A stretch of 64,000 bases of DNA, taken from contig OMTF01000027.1 in NCBI GenBank assembly GCA_900313925.1, positions 1 through 64,000 on the forward strand, written 5' to 3'. Shown here in pieces: positions 7,790 through 16,682 of this stretch; position 1 is the stretch's first letter; every line of letters starts with the position of its first letter. Below the pieces are notes generated by a model that worked only from the letters and a program-made list of their open reading frames with translations, was not told the DNA's origin and ran no database searches. The position numbers and the translations under genes were made by a program. Source of the stretch: an uncultured Eubacteriales bacterium (GTDB lineage: Bacteria > Bacillota > Clostridia > Oscillospirales > Oscillospiraceae).

Positions 7790-8731
7790 TTAACGGGAAC
7801 CTTTGTCGTAAGGAATTCCTTCCGCCTTGGGTGCATGGGAATTCTTGGAGGTAAAAGCAAGCACGACCAGGGAAATGATGTAGGGAAACATGTTGTAAAC
7901 CGTTCCCGGAATATGCAGCGCAACCAGAAAATCAAAGCCGGAGTAGACATTGCTTAAAGCGCGGAAGAGGCCGAACAGAAGAGCGGCCCAGGCGATGCGC
8001 TGCGGTTTCCACTGCCCGAATATCATAACGGCAAGGGCGAGGAAGCCGAAGCCGGCTACGCCGGTTTCAAATTTCCACTCGCTGACGCCCGCGGTAATAT
8101 AGACCAGACCTCCGATGCCGCCCAGCAGGCCTGAAATCAGGACGCCGGCCCAGCGCATTTTGTAGACGTTGATACCGACACTGTCCGCTGCCTGCGGATT
8201 TTCACCGCAGGCCTGCAGACGCAGACCGAACCGGGTTTTGTAAAGAACAATATAGGCAAAAATCAGCAAGACGATCGTGATAAGCATGAACCAGTTGAAC
8301 TCAAAGGATCCCCAGCTGACGACAAACGCCTTTTTTTCCTCCACGTACTGAATTGTGGTGGAAACATTGTCCGGATTTTCCATAACATTGATGGATTTTA
8401 CGATGACAGCCGCTGCCGCTGTGGCCAAAAGGTTTAAGGCTGTGCCGATCAGTGTCTGGTCTGCGTTGAAATTTACGCACGCGACGGCCAGCAGGGCGGA
8501 ATAGAGTACGCCGAAGACGATGGCAGCCAAGATGGAAATCACGACAATCCAGAAGGCTCCGGTCGTCGAAGGCAGATATTTCATTGCAAGAGCTCCGCCC
8601 AGAGCGCCGATGACCATGATTCCTTCCAGCCCAAGGTTTATGACGCCCGAATGCTCGGAATAACATCCGCCCAGCGCCACCAGAATCAGAACGGAGGAGA
8701 AGATCAGCGTATATTGCAGTAAAAGAACCAT
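7790..8731 (-). CDS. Nucleoside-type ABC transporter permease 2
   Basis: A 313-residue integral membrane protein of the BPD_transp_2 family that serves BMP-dependent importers (compare B. subtilis NupQ/YufQ). The pattern GVINLGLEGIMVIGALGG near residue 30 is typical of the family, as are ACGENPQAADSVGINVYKMR and the later GFGFLALAVMIFGQWKP segment. It is the last gene of the operon. Its ATG overlaps the stop of the first permease by one base. Its place beside a BMP binding protein and deoD supports nucleoside import. Confidence 0.9.
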   Translation of the reverse strand: MVLLLQYTLIFSSVLILVALGGCYSEHSGVINLGLEGIMVIGALGGALAMKYLPSTTGAFWIVVISILAAIVFGVLYSALLAVACVNFNADQTLIGTALNLLATAAAAVIVKSINVMENPDNVSTTIQYVEEKKAFVVSWGSFEFNWFMLITIVLLIFAYIVLYKTRFGLRLQACGENPQAADSVGINVYKMRWAGVLISGLLGGIGGLVYITAGVSEWKFETGVAGFGFLALAVMIFGQWKPQRIAWAALLFGLFRALSNVYSGFDFLVALHIPGTVYNMFPYIISLVVLAFTSKNSHAPKAEGIPYDKGSR

Positions 8732-9888
8732 TACGCTTCACTTCCTTTCGCAGACTGTACCGAATCCGATACGGTCGGCTTCGGTTCCTTAGGCGGTTTC
8801 CGCTTTGCCGCATGGTGCTTTGCCATCTGCATTTTGAAAAACAGCACGAAGCCGCAGAGATAAATGATAATGGAAGTGATGAGATCTGTGATCTGCGACG
8901 GGAAGAAAGCCTTGTCCAGAAAAGCTCCGCCGCTTGTAATGTGCTGTATAAAGTAGGATGCAAAAATGGTTCCGAACGGATCCAGGCCTCCCAGGAAGGT
9001 CGCGGCGATTCCGTTAAATCCCATGGCAGGAACGGAAGACTGTGTGCAGGACCACTGCTCAAAGCCGGTCAGATACAGAAACGCAGCACCGACGCCTGCC
9101 AGCGCCCCGCCGATCGATAGGGTCAGAATAATATTCCGCTTTTCTTTCATCCCGCAGTACTTTGCCGCGTCCTTATTGAAGCCGGTTGCCTGCAGTTCAT
9201 AGCCCAAAACGGTTTTGCGCTGAATAAACCAGATTAGTACGGCAATCAGTATGGAAAGAGGTATGGCAATCGTCACATATTGATTTTTTGAAAAAAGCGC
9301 GTCTAAGCCGAGAGTCGGCAGAAGCGCGGAAGGATTTACGGAGCTGATTACCAGCGTATAGGGGCTTGCCACTTCCTTGACTTGCGTCAGGAGCATGTTT
9401 ACCGCATACAGCCCGATCCAGTTGAGCATGATGCCGGAAATAACCTCGTTGACATTGCAGTAGGCTTTCAGCACTCCGACCAGAAGGCCCATGACGGTGC
9501 CGGCAACCAGAGCCAGGAGCAGGCACAGATACCACGGAAGCTGCCAGGCAAGAGCGGCGTAGAGACACATGCCGGCGCCGGCCACATACTGCCCCGCGGC
9601 GCCGATGTTGAAAAGTCCTACTTTATAGCAGAACTGGATCGACAGGGCGCACAGCAGAAGAGGGGCTGTCTTAACAAGGGTGCTTCCGAAATATTTCAGC
9701 TGCGCGGCGGGGCTTCCGAAGGTAAAGAAGTTCTCCAAAATGGTAAGAAGACCCTCCCAGGCGTGCGCAGGATTGATGAAAAGCATTACGATATAGCCAA
9801 TAATCAAACCGATCAGAATGCACAGAAGGGCGGCAATAATCGATTGCACGCCGTCCCGCTTCCAGAAACTGGGCTTCGCTTCGTTCAT
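8731..9888 (-). CDS. Nucleoside-type ABC transporter permease 1
   Basis: A 385-residue permease with about ten hydrophobic segments (compare NupP/YufP). The family signature is seen in LFNIGAAGQYVAGAGMCLYA, in a conserved helix around NVNEVISGIMLNWI, and in the late GFNGIAATFLGGLDPFGTIF motif. It overlaps the ATPase gene upstream by four bases and the second permease downstream by one base, so the four transporter genes are tightly coupled. The C-terminal tail is basic and Pro-rich and probably cytoplasmic. Confidence 0.9.
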   Translation of the reverse strand: MNEAKPSFWKRDGVQSIIAALLCILIGLIIGYIVMLFINPAHAWEGLLTILENFFTFGSPAAQLKYFGSTLVKTAPLLLCALSIQFCYKVGLFNIGAAGQYVAGAGMCLYAALAWQLPWYLCLLLALVAGTVMGLLVGVLKAYCNVNEVISGIMLNWIGLYAVNMLLTQVKEVASPYTLVISSVNPSALLPTLGLDALFSKNQYVTIAIPLSILIAVLIWFIQRKTVLGYELQATGFNKDAAKYCGMKEKRNIILTLSIGGALAGVGAAFLYLTGFEQWSCTQSSVPAMGFNGIAATFLGGLDPFGTIFASYFIQHITSGGAFLDKAFFPSQITDLITSIIIYLCGFVLFFKMQMAKHHAAKRKPPKEPKPTVSDSVQSAKGSEA

Positions 9889-11426
9889 GCAATCCCCTCC
9901 TTGTTCTTCCCTCCGGCCATGTAAAGCCCGAGCTCCTCCGCACTCGTTTTGGCCGGATCCAATTCAGCAACGATGCGACCGTCGAACATGACCAGTATCC
10001 GGTCCGGAACGCTTAAGACTTCTTCCAGCTCGAGGGAAACCAGAAGAACACCGTGCCCGGCGTTTCGCTGCGAAATAAGCTGCTTGTGGATGTATTCGAT
10101 CGCACCGACGTCCAAACCGCGGGTCGGCTGCACGGCGATCAGAACCTGCGGATTTTTATCCAGCTCCCGAGCAACAATGGCTTTCTGCTGATTCCCGCCG
10201 GACATGCTGCGGGTAAGCGTGGCGGCGCCTTGCCCGGAACGGACATCATACTGCTCGATCAGCCGATTTGCATAGGACCGAATCGCAGATCGGCGCAGAA
10301 GCCCGCCTTTTGTTGAAAATTCCGGCTCAAAGTAGCGCTGCAGCACAAGATTATACTCCAGCGGATAATCCAGAACGAGACCGTATCGTTGGCGATCTTC
10401 CGGAATATGGCTCATACCGCCAACGGACCGATCCCGAATGGATGCATTGGAAATATCTTTGCCGCACAGAGAAATGGATCCGTGCCGCAAAGGTTCCAAA
10501 CCGGTAAGGCCGTACACCAATTCCGTCTGACCGTTTCCGTCAATGCCGGCGATACATACAATCTCGCCCTTTCGAACCTGAAAGGAGACATCCTTTACCG
10601 CGTTGGTGGTCTGATGAATTCGGGAAGCGACGGATACATTCCGCACATCCAGCAGAACGTCCCCCGGCTCCTGCTCCTGCTTCGGAATGACAAGCTGGAC
10701 ATCCCGGCCGACCATCATACGGCTGAGCTCCTCTTTGGTTGTGTCCTTAATATTGACGGTCCCGACGCATTTTCCGCGCCGCAGTACTGTACAGCGATCC
10801 GCCACGCTCATGATCTCTGCAAGCTTATGGGAAATAAACAGAATGGATTTTCCCTCATTTGCAAGATTACGCATAATCTGCATGAGTTCTTCAATCTCCT
10901 GCGGCGTCAGAACGGCTGTTGGCTCATCAAATATGAGGATCTCATTGTCGCGGTACAGCATTTTAAGGATTTCCGTGCGCTGCTGCATGCCGACAGTGCA
11001 GTCTTCAATGAGAGCGTCCGGATCCACATTCAGACCGTACCGCTTGGAGAGCTCCAGAATTTTTTCCCGCGAGTCTTTTTTCTGCAGGATACCGTTCCTG
11101 GTTGTTTCCATACCAAGAATGATATTGTCCAGGACCGTGAAGCACTGGACCAGCTTGAAATGCTGGTGCACCATTCCTATCCCCAGGGCGTTCGCGTCAT
11201 TGGGGTCTCGGATAACAACGTCTCTGCCATCCTTCCGGATTCGGCCTTCCTCCGGCTGATACAGTCCGAAAAGAACACTCATCAGGGTAGATTTACCCGC
11301 TCCGTTTTCACCGAGCAGAGCATGAATCTCGCCCTTACGCACATGCAGGGAAATGTTGTCATTGGCGACAATGGCCGGGAAACGCTTTGTAATATTCAGC
11401 ATTTCAACGGCATAAGGTTCGTCCAA
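9885..11426 (-). CDS. Nucleoside-type ABC transporter, duplicated ATP-binding protein
   Basis: A 513-residue tandem ATPase with two ABC modules, as in the simple sugar/nucleoside importers (compare NupO/YufO). Module one has Walker A GENGAGKST and Walker B ILIFDEPTAVLTP. Module two, from about residue 260, has the altered Walker A GIDGNGQTE and a signature at SGGNQQK, which is usual for this family. The start is taken as TTG at 11426, nine bases after a GGAGG site. A later in-frame ATG would remove the first strand. Confidence 0.92.
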   Translation of the reverse strand: MDEPYAVEMLNITKRFPAIVANDNISLHVRKGEIHALLGENGAGKSTLMSVLFGLYQPEEGRIRKDGRDVVIRDPNDANALGIGMVHQHFKLVQCFTVLDNIILGMETTRNGILQKKDSREKILELSKRYGLNVDPDALIEDCTVGMQQRTEILKMLYRDNEILIFDEPTAVLTPQEIEELMQIMRNLANEGKSILFISHKLAEIMSVADRCTVLRRGKCVGTVNIKDTTKEELSRMMVGRDVQLVIPKQEQEPGDVLLDVRNVSVASRIHQTTNAVKDVSFQVRKGEIVCIAGIDGNGQTELVYGLTGLEPLRHGSISLCGKDISNASIRDRSVGGMSHIPEDRQRYGLVLDYPLEYNLVLQRYFEPEFSTKGGLLRRSAIRSYANRLIEQYDVRSGQGAATLTRSMSGGNQQKAIVARELDKNPQVLIAVQPTRGLDVGAIEYIHKQLISQRNAGHGVLLVSLELEEVLSVPDRILVMFDGRIVAELDPAKTSAEELGLYMAGGKNKEGIA

Positions 11427-11571
11427 TTCTAATCTCCTCCTACTTCATACTTCATAGATAACTGGCAAAGCTTCCGACCTGCAGCGAATGCCGGAAAGAT
11501 CGGAATTCCCCGAAAAAACTACAGATTCATAATAAATCCTGCAAAAACAAACCACAACCAGGAAATTTCGG

Positions 11572-11607
11572 AAAAGGCGGGCTGAAGCCAACGCTTCCGC
11601 CCGCCTG
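11572..11607 (-). terminator. Partial terminator between binding-protein and ATPase genes
   Basis: A strong stem (AGGCGGGCTGAAGC at 11575-11588 with GCTTCCGCCCGCCT at 11593-11606, one mismatch) is followed on the minus strand by a run of only four T. It sits after the binding-protein gene, where partial termination would give excess binding protein over the membrane subunits. A second hairpin, GTCCTCGGA with TCCGAGGAC at about 11638-11664, lies just before it. Confidence 0.55.
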
Positions 11608-11702
11608 AGATATTGTTTCACGTCTTCTTTTTATCCAGTCCTCGGAAATCCATCTCCGAGGACAAAGCAAAGAGTTCTATTCTTCTGTTCACTTATTTAA
11701 TG

Positions 11703-12869
11703 TTATTTAATGTTGCCCTGGAAGTTCACCGTGATGTGCTCTGCCGTGGGCTCTGCGGCACTTACATCGTTGGATACGGTAATTTTGCCGTTTACCATAT
11801 CGGCAACAAGAGCATGGTAATCGTCCAGCGTGAAGGAGTCGTTGAACACGGTGGTGTCTTCCGGAAGTCCTACATAATTAAGACTCATATCGTCTGCGGA
11901 AACGAGGCCCAGATTCTGGACCTGTCCCTTGTAGGAATCCCACTGTCCATCCTTGATGGCGGTGAGAACGGAATTAACGGTAGTGGCAAGTCCCTTCATT
12001 GCACTGGTAACGGTCATGCCCTCGCCGTACTGGCCGTCAATGACGGCGGACTGATCCGTGTCGACGCCAATTACTTTTCCGCCGGTCTTCTGCAGTGCTT
12101 CGCAGGCAGAGGTGTAGATGCCGCCGCCGCAGGCGAAGATTACTTCCGTACCGCCGGAGCACCAGGTGTCCATTGCCGCGGTAATGTCTGCGTCGCCCTG
12201 GAACTGGTTGCCATAGACATAGTTCAGCGTGACTGCCGCGCCGGTTTCTGCCGCAGCTGCGTCAGCGCCCTGCACAAATCCGTAACCGTAGCGCTGCACT
12301 GCGGGAACCGCCATGCCGCCAAGGAATCCGAGTTTCGTAAAGCCCATCTTTACGGCCGCATAGCCTGCCATATATCCCGGAAGCTCTTCCTGATAAACAG
12401 CGCAGTAAAGGTTGTCATGCGCGGGGAAAGCGGTCTTGTTGTTCGCTTCGTCCAGAGTTTCCTGGGAAACATCCAGAGCGACGAACTTGACGTCCGGATA
12501 CATATCCACTGTTTCTACGATCGCGCCTCCGAAGGCATAGCCGGGAAGAACCAGCACGTTGTAGCCGTCCTCCACCGCCTTGTCAATCATGGCAACGCGC
12601 TCGGCGGTTGTATTTCCAGCCGGTTTATAGTAGGTAAAATCAAAACCGTTCTCTTCACAGAAAGCCTTGCTGGCCTCATACGTTGTCTGGTTGAAGGACT
12701 GGTCCGTGATATCGCCATAGTCGGTGATCATGGCAACCTTTACGTCAACGGAAGCTTCGGAAACTTCCGGAGCGGAAGAAGCAGAGGTATCTCCGCCGCC
12801 TCCGCAGGCAGCGAGTACGAGGATCATGCATAGAGCAAGCATAAGCGCTAAAAATTTTTTCATACGCAT
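11703..12869 (-). CDS. BMP-family nucleoside-binding lipoprotein
   Basis: A 388-residue basic membrane protein (BMP/PnrA-like) solute-binding lipoprotein. The signal peptide ends in the lipobox VLAACG and a short Gly/Ser linker follows. The mature part starts with KVAMITDYGDITDQSFNQTT, a hallmark of the family. It should capture purine nucleosides for the downstream ATPase and permeases. It is led by its own promoter. A strong AAAGGAGG sequence lies about 30 bases before the start, too far to act directly, so initiation probably relies on the weaker GGAA nearer the ATG. Nucleoside specificity is inferred from family and the adjacent deoD. Confidence 0.92.
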   Translation of the reverse strand: MRMKKFLALMLALCMILVLAACGGGGDTSASSAPEVSEASVDVKVAMITDYGDITDQSFNQTTYEASKAFCEENGFDFTYYKPAGNTTAERVAMIDKAVEDGYNVLVLPGYAFGGAIVETVDMYPDVKFVALDVSQETLDEANNKTAFPAHDNLYCAVYQEELPGYMAGYAAVKMGFTKLGFLGGMAVPAVQRYGYGFVQGADAAAAETGAAVTLNYVYGNQFQGDADITAAMDTWCSGGTEVIFACGGGIYTSACEALQKTGGKVIGVDTDQSAVIDGQYGEGMTVTSAMKGLATTVNSVLTAIKDGQWDSYKGQVQNLGLVSADDMSLNYVGLPEDTTVFNDSFTLDDYHALVADMVNGKITVSNDVSAAEPTAEHITVNFQGNIK

Positions 12870-12971
12870 CTGGCGGCGATTCCATTACTACGGAATGCCG
12901 CGCCTCCTTTCTTGTCGCAACAAAAATAGATCTTCCAATATACCCTACGTGAGATCCAATATCCGTCAAAA

Positions 12972-13000
12972 AGTATACTATAATATGTGGAGCGAATCAA
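12972..13000 (-). promoter_or_regulatory. Promoter of the nucleoside transporter operon
   Basis: On the minus strand TTGATT (13000-12995) and TATACT (12977-12972) are separated by 17 bases, with an AT-rich spacer. It lies in the gap after deoD, so the transporter can be expressed apart from deoD. Confidence 0.65.
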
Positions 13001-13057
13001 GGTAAGTTTGTCTAATATTACCAATTGCCAGTGCAAGCGGGATAAACGCCGGGAATC

Positions 13058-13786
13058 TTACAGGGCTGCCATCCGTACGGCTGTATCCAGTGCAATTTCC
13101 ATCATTTCTGTGAACGAAGTCTGCCGCTGCTCCGCACTGAGCTCCTCGGGGCGGAAAAGATGATCCGAAATGGTGCAGATGCACAAAGCTCGCTTCCCCG
13201 CGCGGGCGGCATTGGTGTAGAGACCGGCAGATTCCATTTCCACGGCCAGCACGCCCATTTTTTTCCAAGCTTCCGCTCCGGGCGTGGAGCCGTCGGAATA
13301 GAAATTGTCCGAGGAAAGAAGATTTCCAACGCGCGGCTGGACGCCTTTTGCCTGTGCTGCGGCATAAGCCTGCTGCAGAAGCAGGAAGTCGGCGGTCGGA
13401 GCGTAGAGACCGGGAAGACCGAACGCGTCCACATAATGCGAAGTGGTGCAGGCGCCAAGACCGAAAACAATGTCCCGCAGATGAATGTCATCCTGGATCG
13501 CCCCGGCGGAGCCGATGCGGATAATATTATCTACGCCGTAGAAATTGAAAAGCTCCCAGCTGTAGATTCCGATAGAGGGAATTCCCATCCCGGAAGCCAT
13601 TACGGAAACGGGCGTTCCCTTCCACGAGCCGGTATAGCCCTGTACGCCGCGTACGTTATTTACAAGATGCGCATCAGTCAGAAAATTTTCAGCGATAAAC
13701 TGCGAACGGAGCGGATCGCCCGGCATCAGGACCGTTTTTGCAAAGTCGCCCATTTTCGCCGTATTATGGGGGGTAGGAACAGCCAT
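13058..13786 (-). CDS. deoD: Purine nucleoside phosphorylase, DeoD type
   Basis: The enzyme splits purine nucleosides with phosphate into base and (deoxy)ribose-1-phosphate. Length (242 residues) and motifs fit the hexameric DeoD class: PTPHNTAK at the start, IRIGSAGAIQ in the phosphate-binding region, VEMESAGLYTNA for ribose binding and the catalytic Asp in TISDHLF. The ATG at 13786 is preferred (MAVPT, ten bases after GAGGAGG) over a TTG six bases upstream. It lies just upstream of the nucleoside importer on the same strand, which suggests imported nucleosides are fed to it. Confidence 0.94.
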   Translation of the reverse strand: MAVPTPHNTAKMGDFAKTVLMPGDPLRSQFIAENFLTDAHLVNNVRGVQGYTGSWKGTPVSVMASGMGIPSIGIYSWELFNFYGVDNIIRIGSAGAIQDDIHLRDIVFGLGACTTSHYVDAFGLPGLYAPTADFLLLQQAYAAAQAKGVQPRVGNLLSSDNFYSDGSTPGAEAWKKMGVLAVEMESAGLYTNAARAGKRALCICTISDHLFRPEELSAEQRQTSFTEMMEIALDTAVRMAAL

Positions 13787-13832
13787 TAGCAATAGACCTC
13801 CTCAAATTAAATTTTGAGTTTTGCTCAAAAAA

Positions 13833-13861
13833 ATTATACCTGCCGCACGGCCGGAAAGCAA
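13833..13861 (-). promoter_or_regulatory. Promoter of deoD with adjacent palindrome
   Basis: TTGCTT (13861-13856) and TATAAT (13838-13833) on the minus strand are 17 bases apart. Immediately downstream, TTTTGAG and CTCAAAA with a five-base centre (about 13811-13830) form an inverted repeat over the expected start point, which could be an operator. Confidence 0.65.
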
Positions 13862-14279
13862 AGCCAAATGTAGGTGCTGTTTTCCCACCGTATAAACGGC
13901 AGCTTTTTCAATGCCGGTGTTTCCTGCCAGGCGGGCGCCCGCTGCTGCGGGGAAGTTAGGGCAAATTTGCTGCGGCGTTTGCTAATAAGAAATAATAATA
14001 CAAAGGATGCAAATCGATGGCGACCGGGGTCCTCGAAAATAGAAATTGAAGTCGAAATTATTACCCATGCAAGAGCGAGCGCAGAAAAGGAAAAATCTTT
14101 AAAGATGTTATTCTATACAAGCAGGCAGCGGATCCGATAAAGGGCAATCCGGCGGACAGGGGGGAACAAGACGCGGCGGCCGTTCCAGTTATTTGCCCTG
14201 GGGCAGCCCATTCCGGAGCCGTGCGCGAAACATGCCCGGAAGAACGCAGGGAGGAGTCTGGAAAGTCCTGCAGACCGGA

Positions 14280-14308
14280 TTGAACCGGTCGCGGCGGCGT
14301 GGTACAAT
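14280..14308 (+). promoter_or_regulatory. Promoter of tdk
   Basis: TTGAAC (14280-14285) and TACAAT (14303-14308) are separated by 17 bases and lie about 65 bases before the gene. Confidence 0.6.
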
Positions 14309-14373
14309 AAGCCGAACCGCAGAACAAATTCATAGAAAAAAGCGGGAGGTGCGGCTCCTGCAGCCGGAGAATG

Positions 14374-14970
14374 ATGGCGAAACTATACTTTAAGTACGGG
14401 GCGATGGGCTCCTCCAAATCAGCACAGGCGCTGATAACAAAGTTCAATTATGAAGAACAGGGCATGAAGGTCTGGCTGGTAAAGCCCAGTGTGGACGTTC
14501 GGGATGGGGCGGAACTTGTCAGAAGCCGCATCGGACTCAGCCAGAAAGCCCAGATTATTACTCCGGAAGACAACCTCTACGAGCTGTATAAAATCAAGCC
14601 GAAGCCGCTGGACGTTATTATTTCCGACGAATGCCAGTTCTTTACTCCCGAGCAGATCGACCAGCTTCGAACGCTGGTCGATGAAGAGGACATTCCAGTG
14701 CTTTGCTTCGGCCTGCGAACCGATTTTCTGACGCACTTTTTCCCTGGATCGCGCCGACTGATGGAAATCGCAGATTCCATCACGGAAATCAAGACCATCT
14801 GCGCATGCGGGAAAAAAGCGACGGTCAACGCGCGCATCGACGGGAAGGGTCGGATTATTACAGAAGGAGAGCAGGTCTTTCTCGGAGGCAACGACAGCTA
14901 TGTTGCCATGTGCTACAAGTGCTGGAAGGAGAAGATCGCGGAGCAGCGGAAAAAGCGCGGAAATCCGTGA
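14374..14970 (+). CDS. tdk: Thymidine kinase
   Basis: The enzyme phosphorylates thymidine (and deoxyuridine) in pyrimidine salvage. The P-loop reads GAMGSSKSAQ and the catalytic Glu lies in ISDECQFF. Two pairs of cysteines in the C-terminal half (CACGKK and CYKCWKEK) form the structural zinc site of type II thymidine kinases. Length of about 198 residues is normal. The start could be either of two tandem ATG codons (14371 or 14374); the second gives the family's usual beginning, MAKLYFKYGAMG. It stands alone with its own promoter and terminator, beside the nucleoside importer and deoD. Confidence 0.95.
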   Translation: MAKLYFKYGAMGSSKSAQALITKFNYEEQGMKVWLVKPSVDVRDGAELVRSRIGLSQKAQIITPEDNLYELYKIKPKPLDVIISDECQFFTPEQIDQLRTLVDEEDIPVLCFGLRTDFLTHFFPGSRRLMEIADSITEIKTICACGKKATVNARIDGKGRIITEGEQVFLGGNDSYVAMCYKCWKEKIAEQRKKRGNP

Positions 14971-14996
14971 ATCGAATTCGATACAAAGAACTGAAG

Positions 14997-15020
14997 GCGA
15001 GCCGGATCGGCTCGCTTTTT
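14997..15020 (+). terminator. Intrinsic terminator of tdk
   Basis: GCGAGCCG and CGGCTCGC form an eight-bp stem with a three-base loop, followed by five T. Confidence 0.85.
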
Positions 15021-15269
15021 CAATGCAGGGGAAAGCTCCGGCATTCCATGTCCTCCGGATTCTGTTGGACAGAATGCCGAAGAGGATAAAAATTACAAAT
15101 TCCGAGAAAAACTTCCAAATTTCCTAGTAAAATAGAGAAAAACGCAACTTTTTTCGGGCAATGCACTAAAATTAGTTAAATATTAATCAAATTTTCGAAT
15201 TGTTAACAAAATAACATTGAAATTTAGACAAAATGCCCCATTTTACGACCGTTTTTGCACCAATAATTG

Positions 15270-15298
15270 TTTACAGAGTAGAGCCTTTATGCTATATT
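15270..15298 (+). promoter_or_regulatory. Promoter of the rnf operon
   Basis: TTTACA (15270-15275) and TATATT (15293-15298) are separated by 17 bases and lie about 30 bases before rnfC, whose ribosome site is GAGAGGTG. Confidence 0.65.
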
Positions 15299-15328
15299 AC
15301 ATCTGTATCGAAGTGAGAGGTGATGTAA

Positions 15329-16681
15329 ATGCCCTTTAAGTTTAAAGGCGGAGTACATCCAAAATATATGAAGGCGCCACACATTCCTGTGACCGTCATC
15401 ACTCCGCCGAAGGAAGTCATCGTACCGATGCAGATGCACATCGGTGCTCCATGCCAGCCTCTGGTAGCCGTTGGCGACAAGGTAAAAATGGGGCAGAAAA
15501 TCGGGGATAATCCAAGCGCACCACTGTGCGCTGCGATTCACTCGCCTGTTTCCGGAACGGTGACAAAGATTGAGCCCCGACCGCATCCTCTGGGGGATGA
15601 TCTGATGGCAGTCGTCATTGAAAACGACGGTCTGGACACGCCCAGCGATGAACTCAAGCCCATGACGGAAGAGGAGCTCAAGGATCCGAAAGCGATTCTG
15701 CAGCGCATGAGAGAGGCCGGCATTGTCGGCATGGGCGGCGCGATGTTTCCCACGGAATTCAAACTCCGTACCGGTCTCGGAAAGGTTGATACGCTGATTA
15801 TTAACGGCGCGGAATGCGAGCCGTATCTTAACGGGGACCATCTCACCATGCTCAACCATCCGGAAGAACTGCTGAAAGGCATTCAGCTTGCCCGGACGGC
15901 CTGCGGTCTTGACAAGGCGTATTACGGAATTGAAAAGAACAAGCAGGATGCCATCGATCTGCTGAACTCCAAGGATCCGGCAAAATACGGCGTGGAAATT
16001 GTGCCGGAAAATGTCAAGTACCCGCAGGGCGGTGAAAAGCAGCAGATCAAGGCGATCACGAACCGGGAGGTAAAACCCGGCGGCCTGCCCTCGGGCGTCG
16101 GCTGCAACGTGATCAGCACCCAGACGGCTTATGCGATTTACCGTGCCTGCTATGAAGGCGTTCCCTGCTACGGGCGCATCATGACCATTGCCGGAAGCGG
16201 AATCGCCGCCCCGGTCAATGCGGAAGTTCGCATCGGCATGCCCTTCCGCTATATCATCGAGCAGTGCGGAGGCTTCGTCCGTGAACCGAAGAAGCTGGTC
16301 ATGGGCGGACCGATGATGGGCCTTATTATTTCCAATATTGACGCAGTGAATATTAAAGGCACGGCGGGTCTGCTGGTCTTCACGGAAGAGGAAGATCGGA
16401 ATGTAGAAGATCCGGTGTGCATCAACTGCGGCCAATGCCTGCAGGTCTGCCCGATGCGGCTGGAGCCCACCTATATGTATAAGTACTTCCTGAAGGGAGA
16501 CTTCGAGGGCATGATGGCCTACCACATTACCGACTGCATCGAATGTGGCTGCTGCTCTTACAACTGCCCCGGCCGCCTTCCGCTGACGCACAGCTTCAAG
16601 ACGGCCAAGATCCTGATTCAGAATAAGCAGAGAGAAGAGAAGGCGCGGGCGGAAGCCCTGGCAAAGGAGGCGGCGAAGTAA
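15329..16681 (+). CDS. rnfC: Rnf complex subunit RnfC
   Basis: The peripheral NADH/FMN-binding and iron-sulfur subunit of the Rnf complex, which couples electron flow from ferredoxin to NAD+ with export of Na+ or H+. The 450-residue protein has the GVHPKYMKA beginning, a Gly-rich nucleotide-binding region (GIVGMGGAMFPTEFKLRTG), the INGAECEPYL motif, and near the C terminus two 4Fe-4S motifs (CINCGQCLQVCP and CIECGCCSYNCP). First gene of the six-gene operon rnfCDGEAB, the order common in Clostridia. The next gene begins one base after its stop. Confidence 0.97.
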   Translation: MPFKFKGGVHPKYMKAPHIPVTVITPPKEVIVPMQMHIGAPCQPLVAVGDKVKMGQKIGDNPSAPLCAAIHSPVSGTVTKIEPRPHPLGDDLMAVVIENDGLDTPSDELKPMTEEELKDPKAILQRMREAGIVGMGGAMFPTEFKLRTGLGKVDTLIINGAECEPYLNGDHLTMLNHPEELLKGIQLARTACGLDKAYYGIEKNKQDAIDLLNSKDPAKYGVEIVPENVKYPQGGEKQQIKAITNREVKPGGLPSGVGCNVISTQTAYAIYRACYEGVPCYGRIMTIAGSGIAAPVNAEVRIGMPFRYIIEQCGGFVREPKKLVMGGPMMGLIISNIDAVNIKGTAGLLVFTEEEDRNVEDPVCINCGQCLQVCPMRLEPTYMYKYFLKGDFEGMMAYHITDCIECGCCSYNCPGRLPLTHSFKTAKILIQNKQREEKARAEALAKEAAK

Positions 16682-16682
16682 G

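Larger units (their letters stand above)
13787..14373. other. Intergenic region between divergent deoD and tdk
   Basis: About 580 bases without a gene. It holds the deoD promoter near the left end and the tdk promoter near the right end. From 13862 to 14279 no coding frame, RNA or repeat could be supported. Confidence 0.5.
14971..15328. other. Intergenic region before the rnf operon
   Basis: It contains the tdk terminator, an AT-rich stretch (about 15080-15250) with a possible Rex-like site, and the rnf promoter. No gene is visible. Confidence 0.5.
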
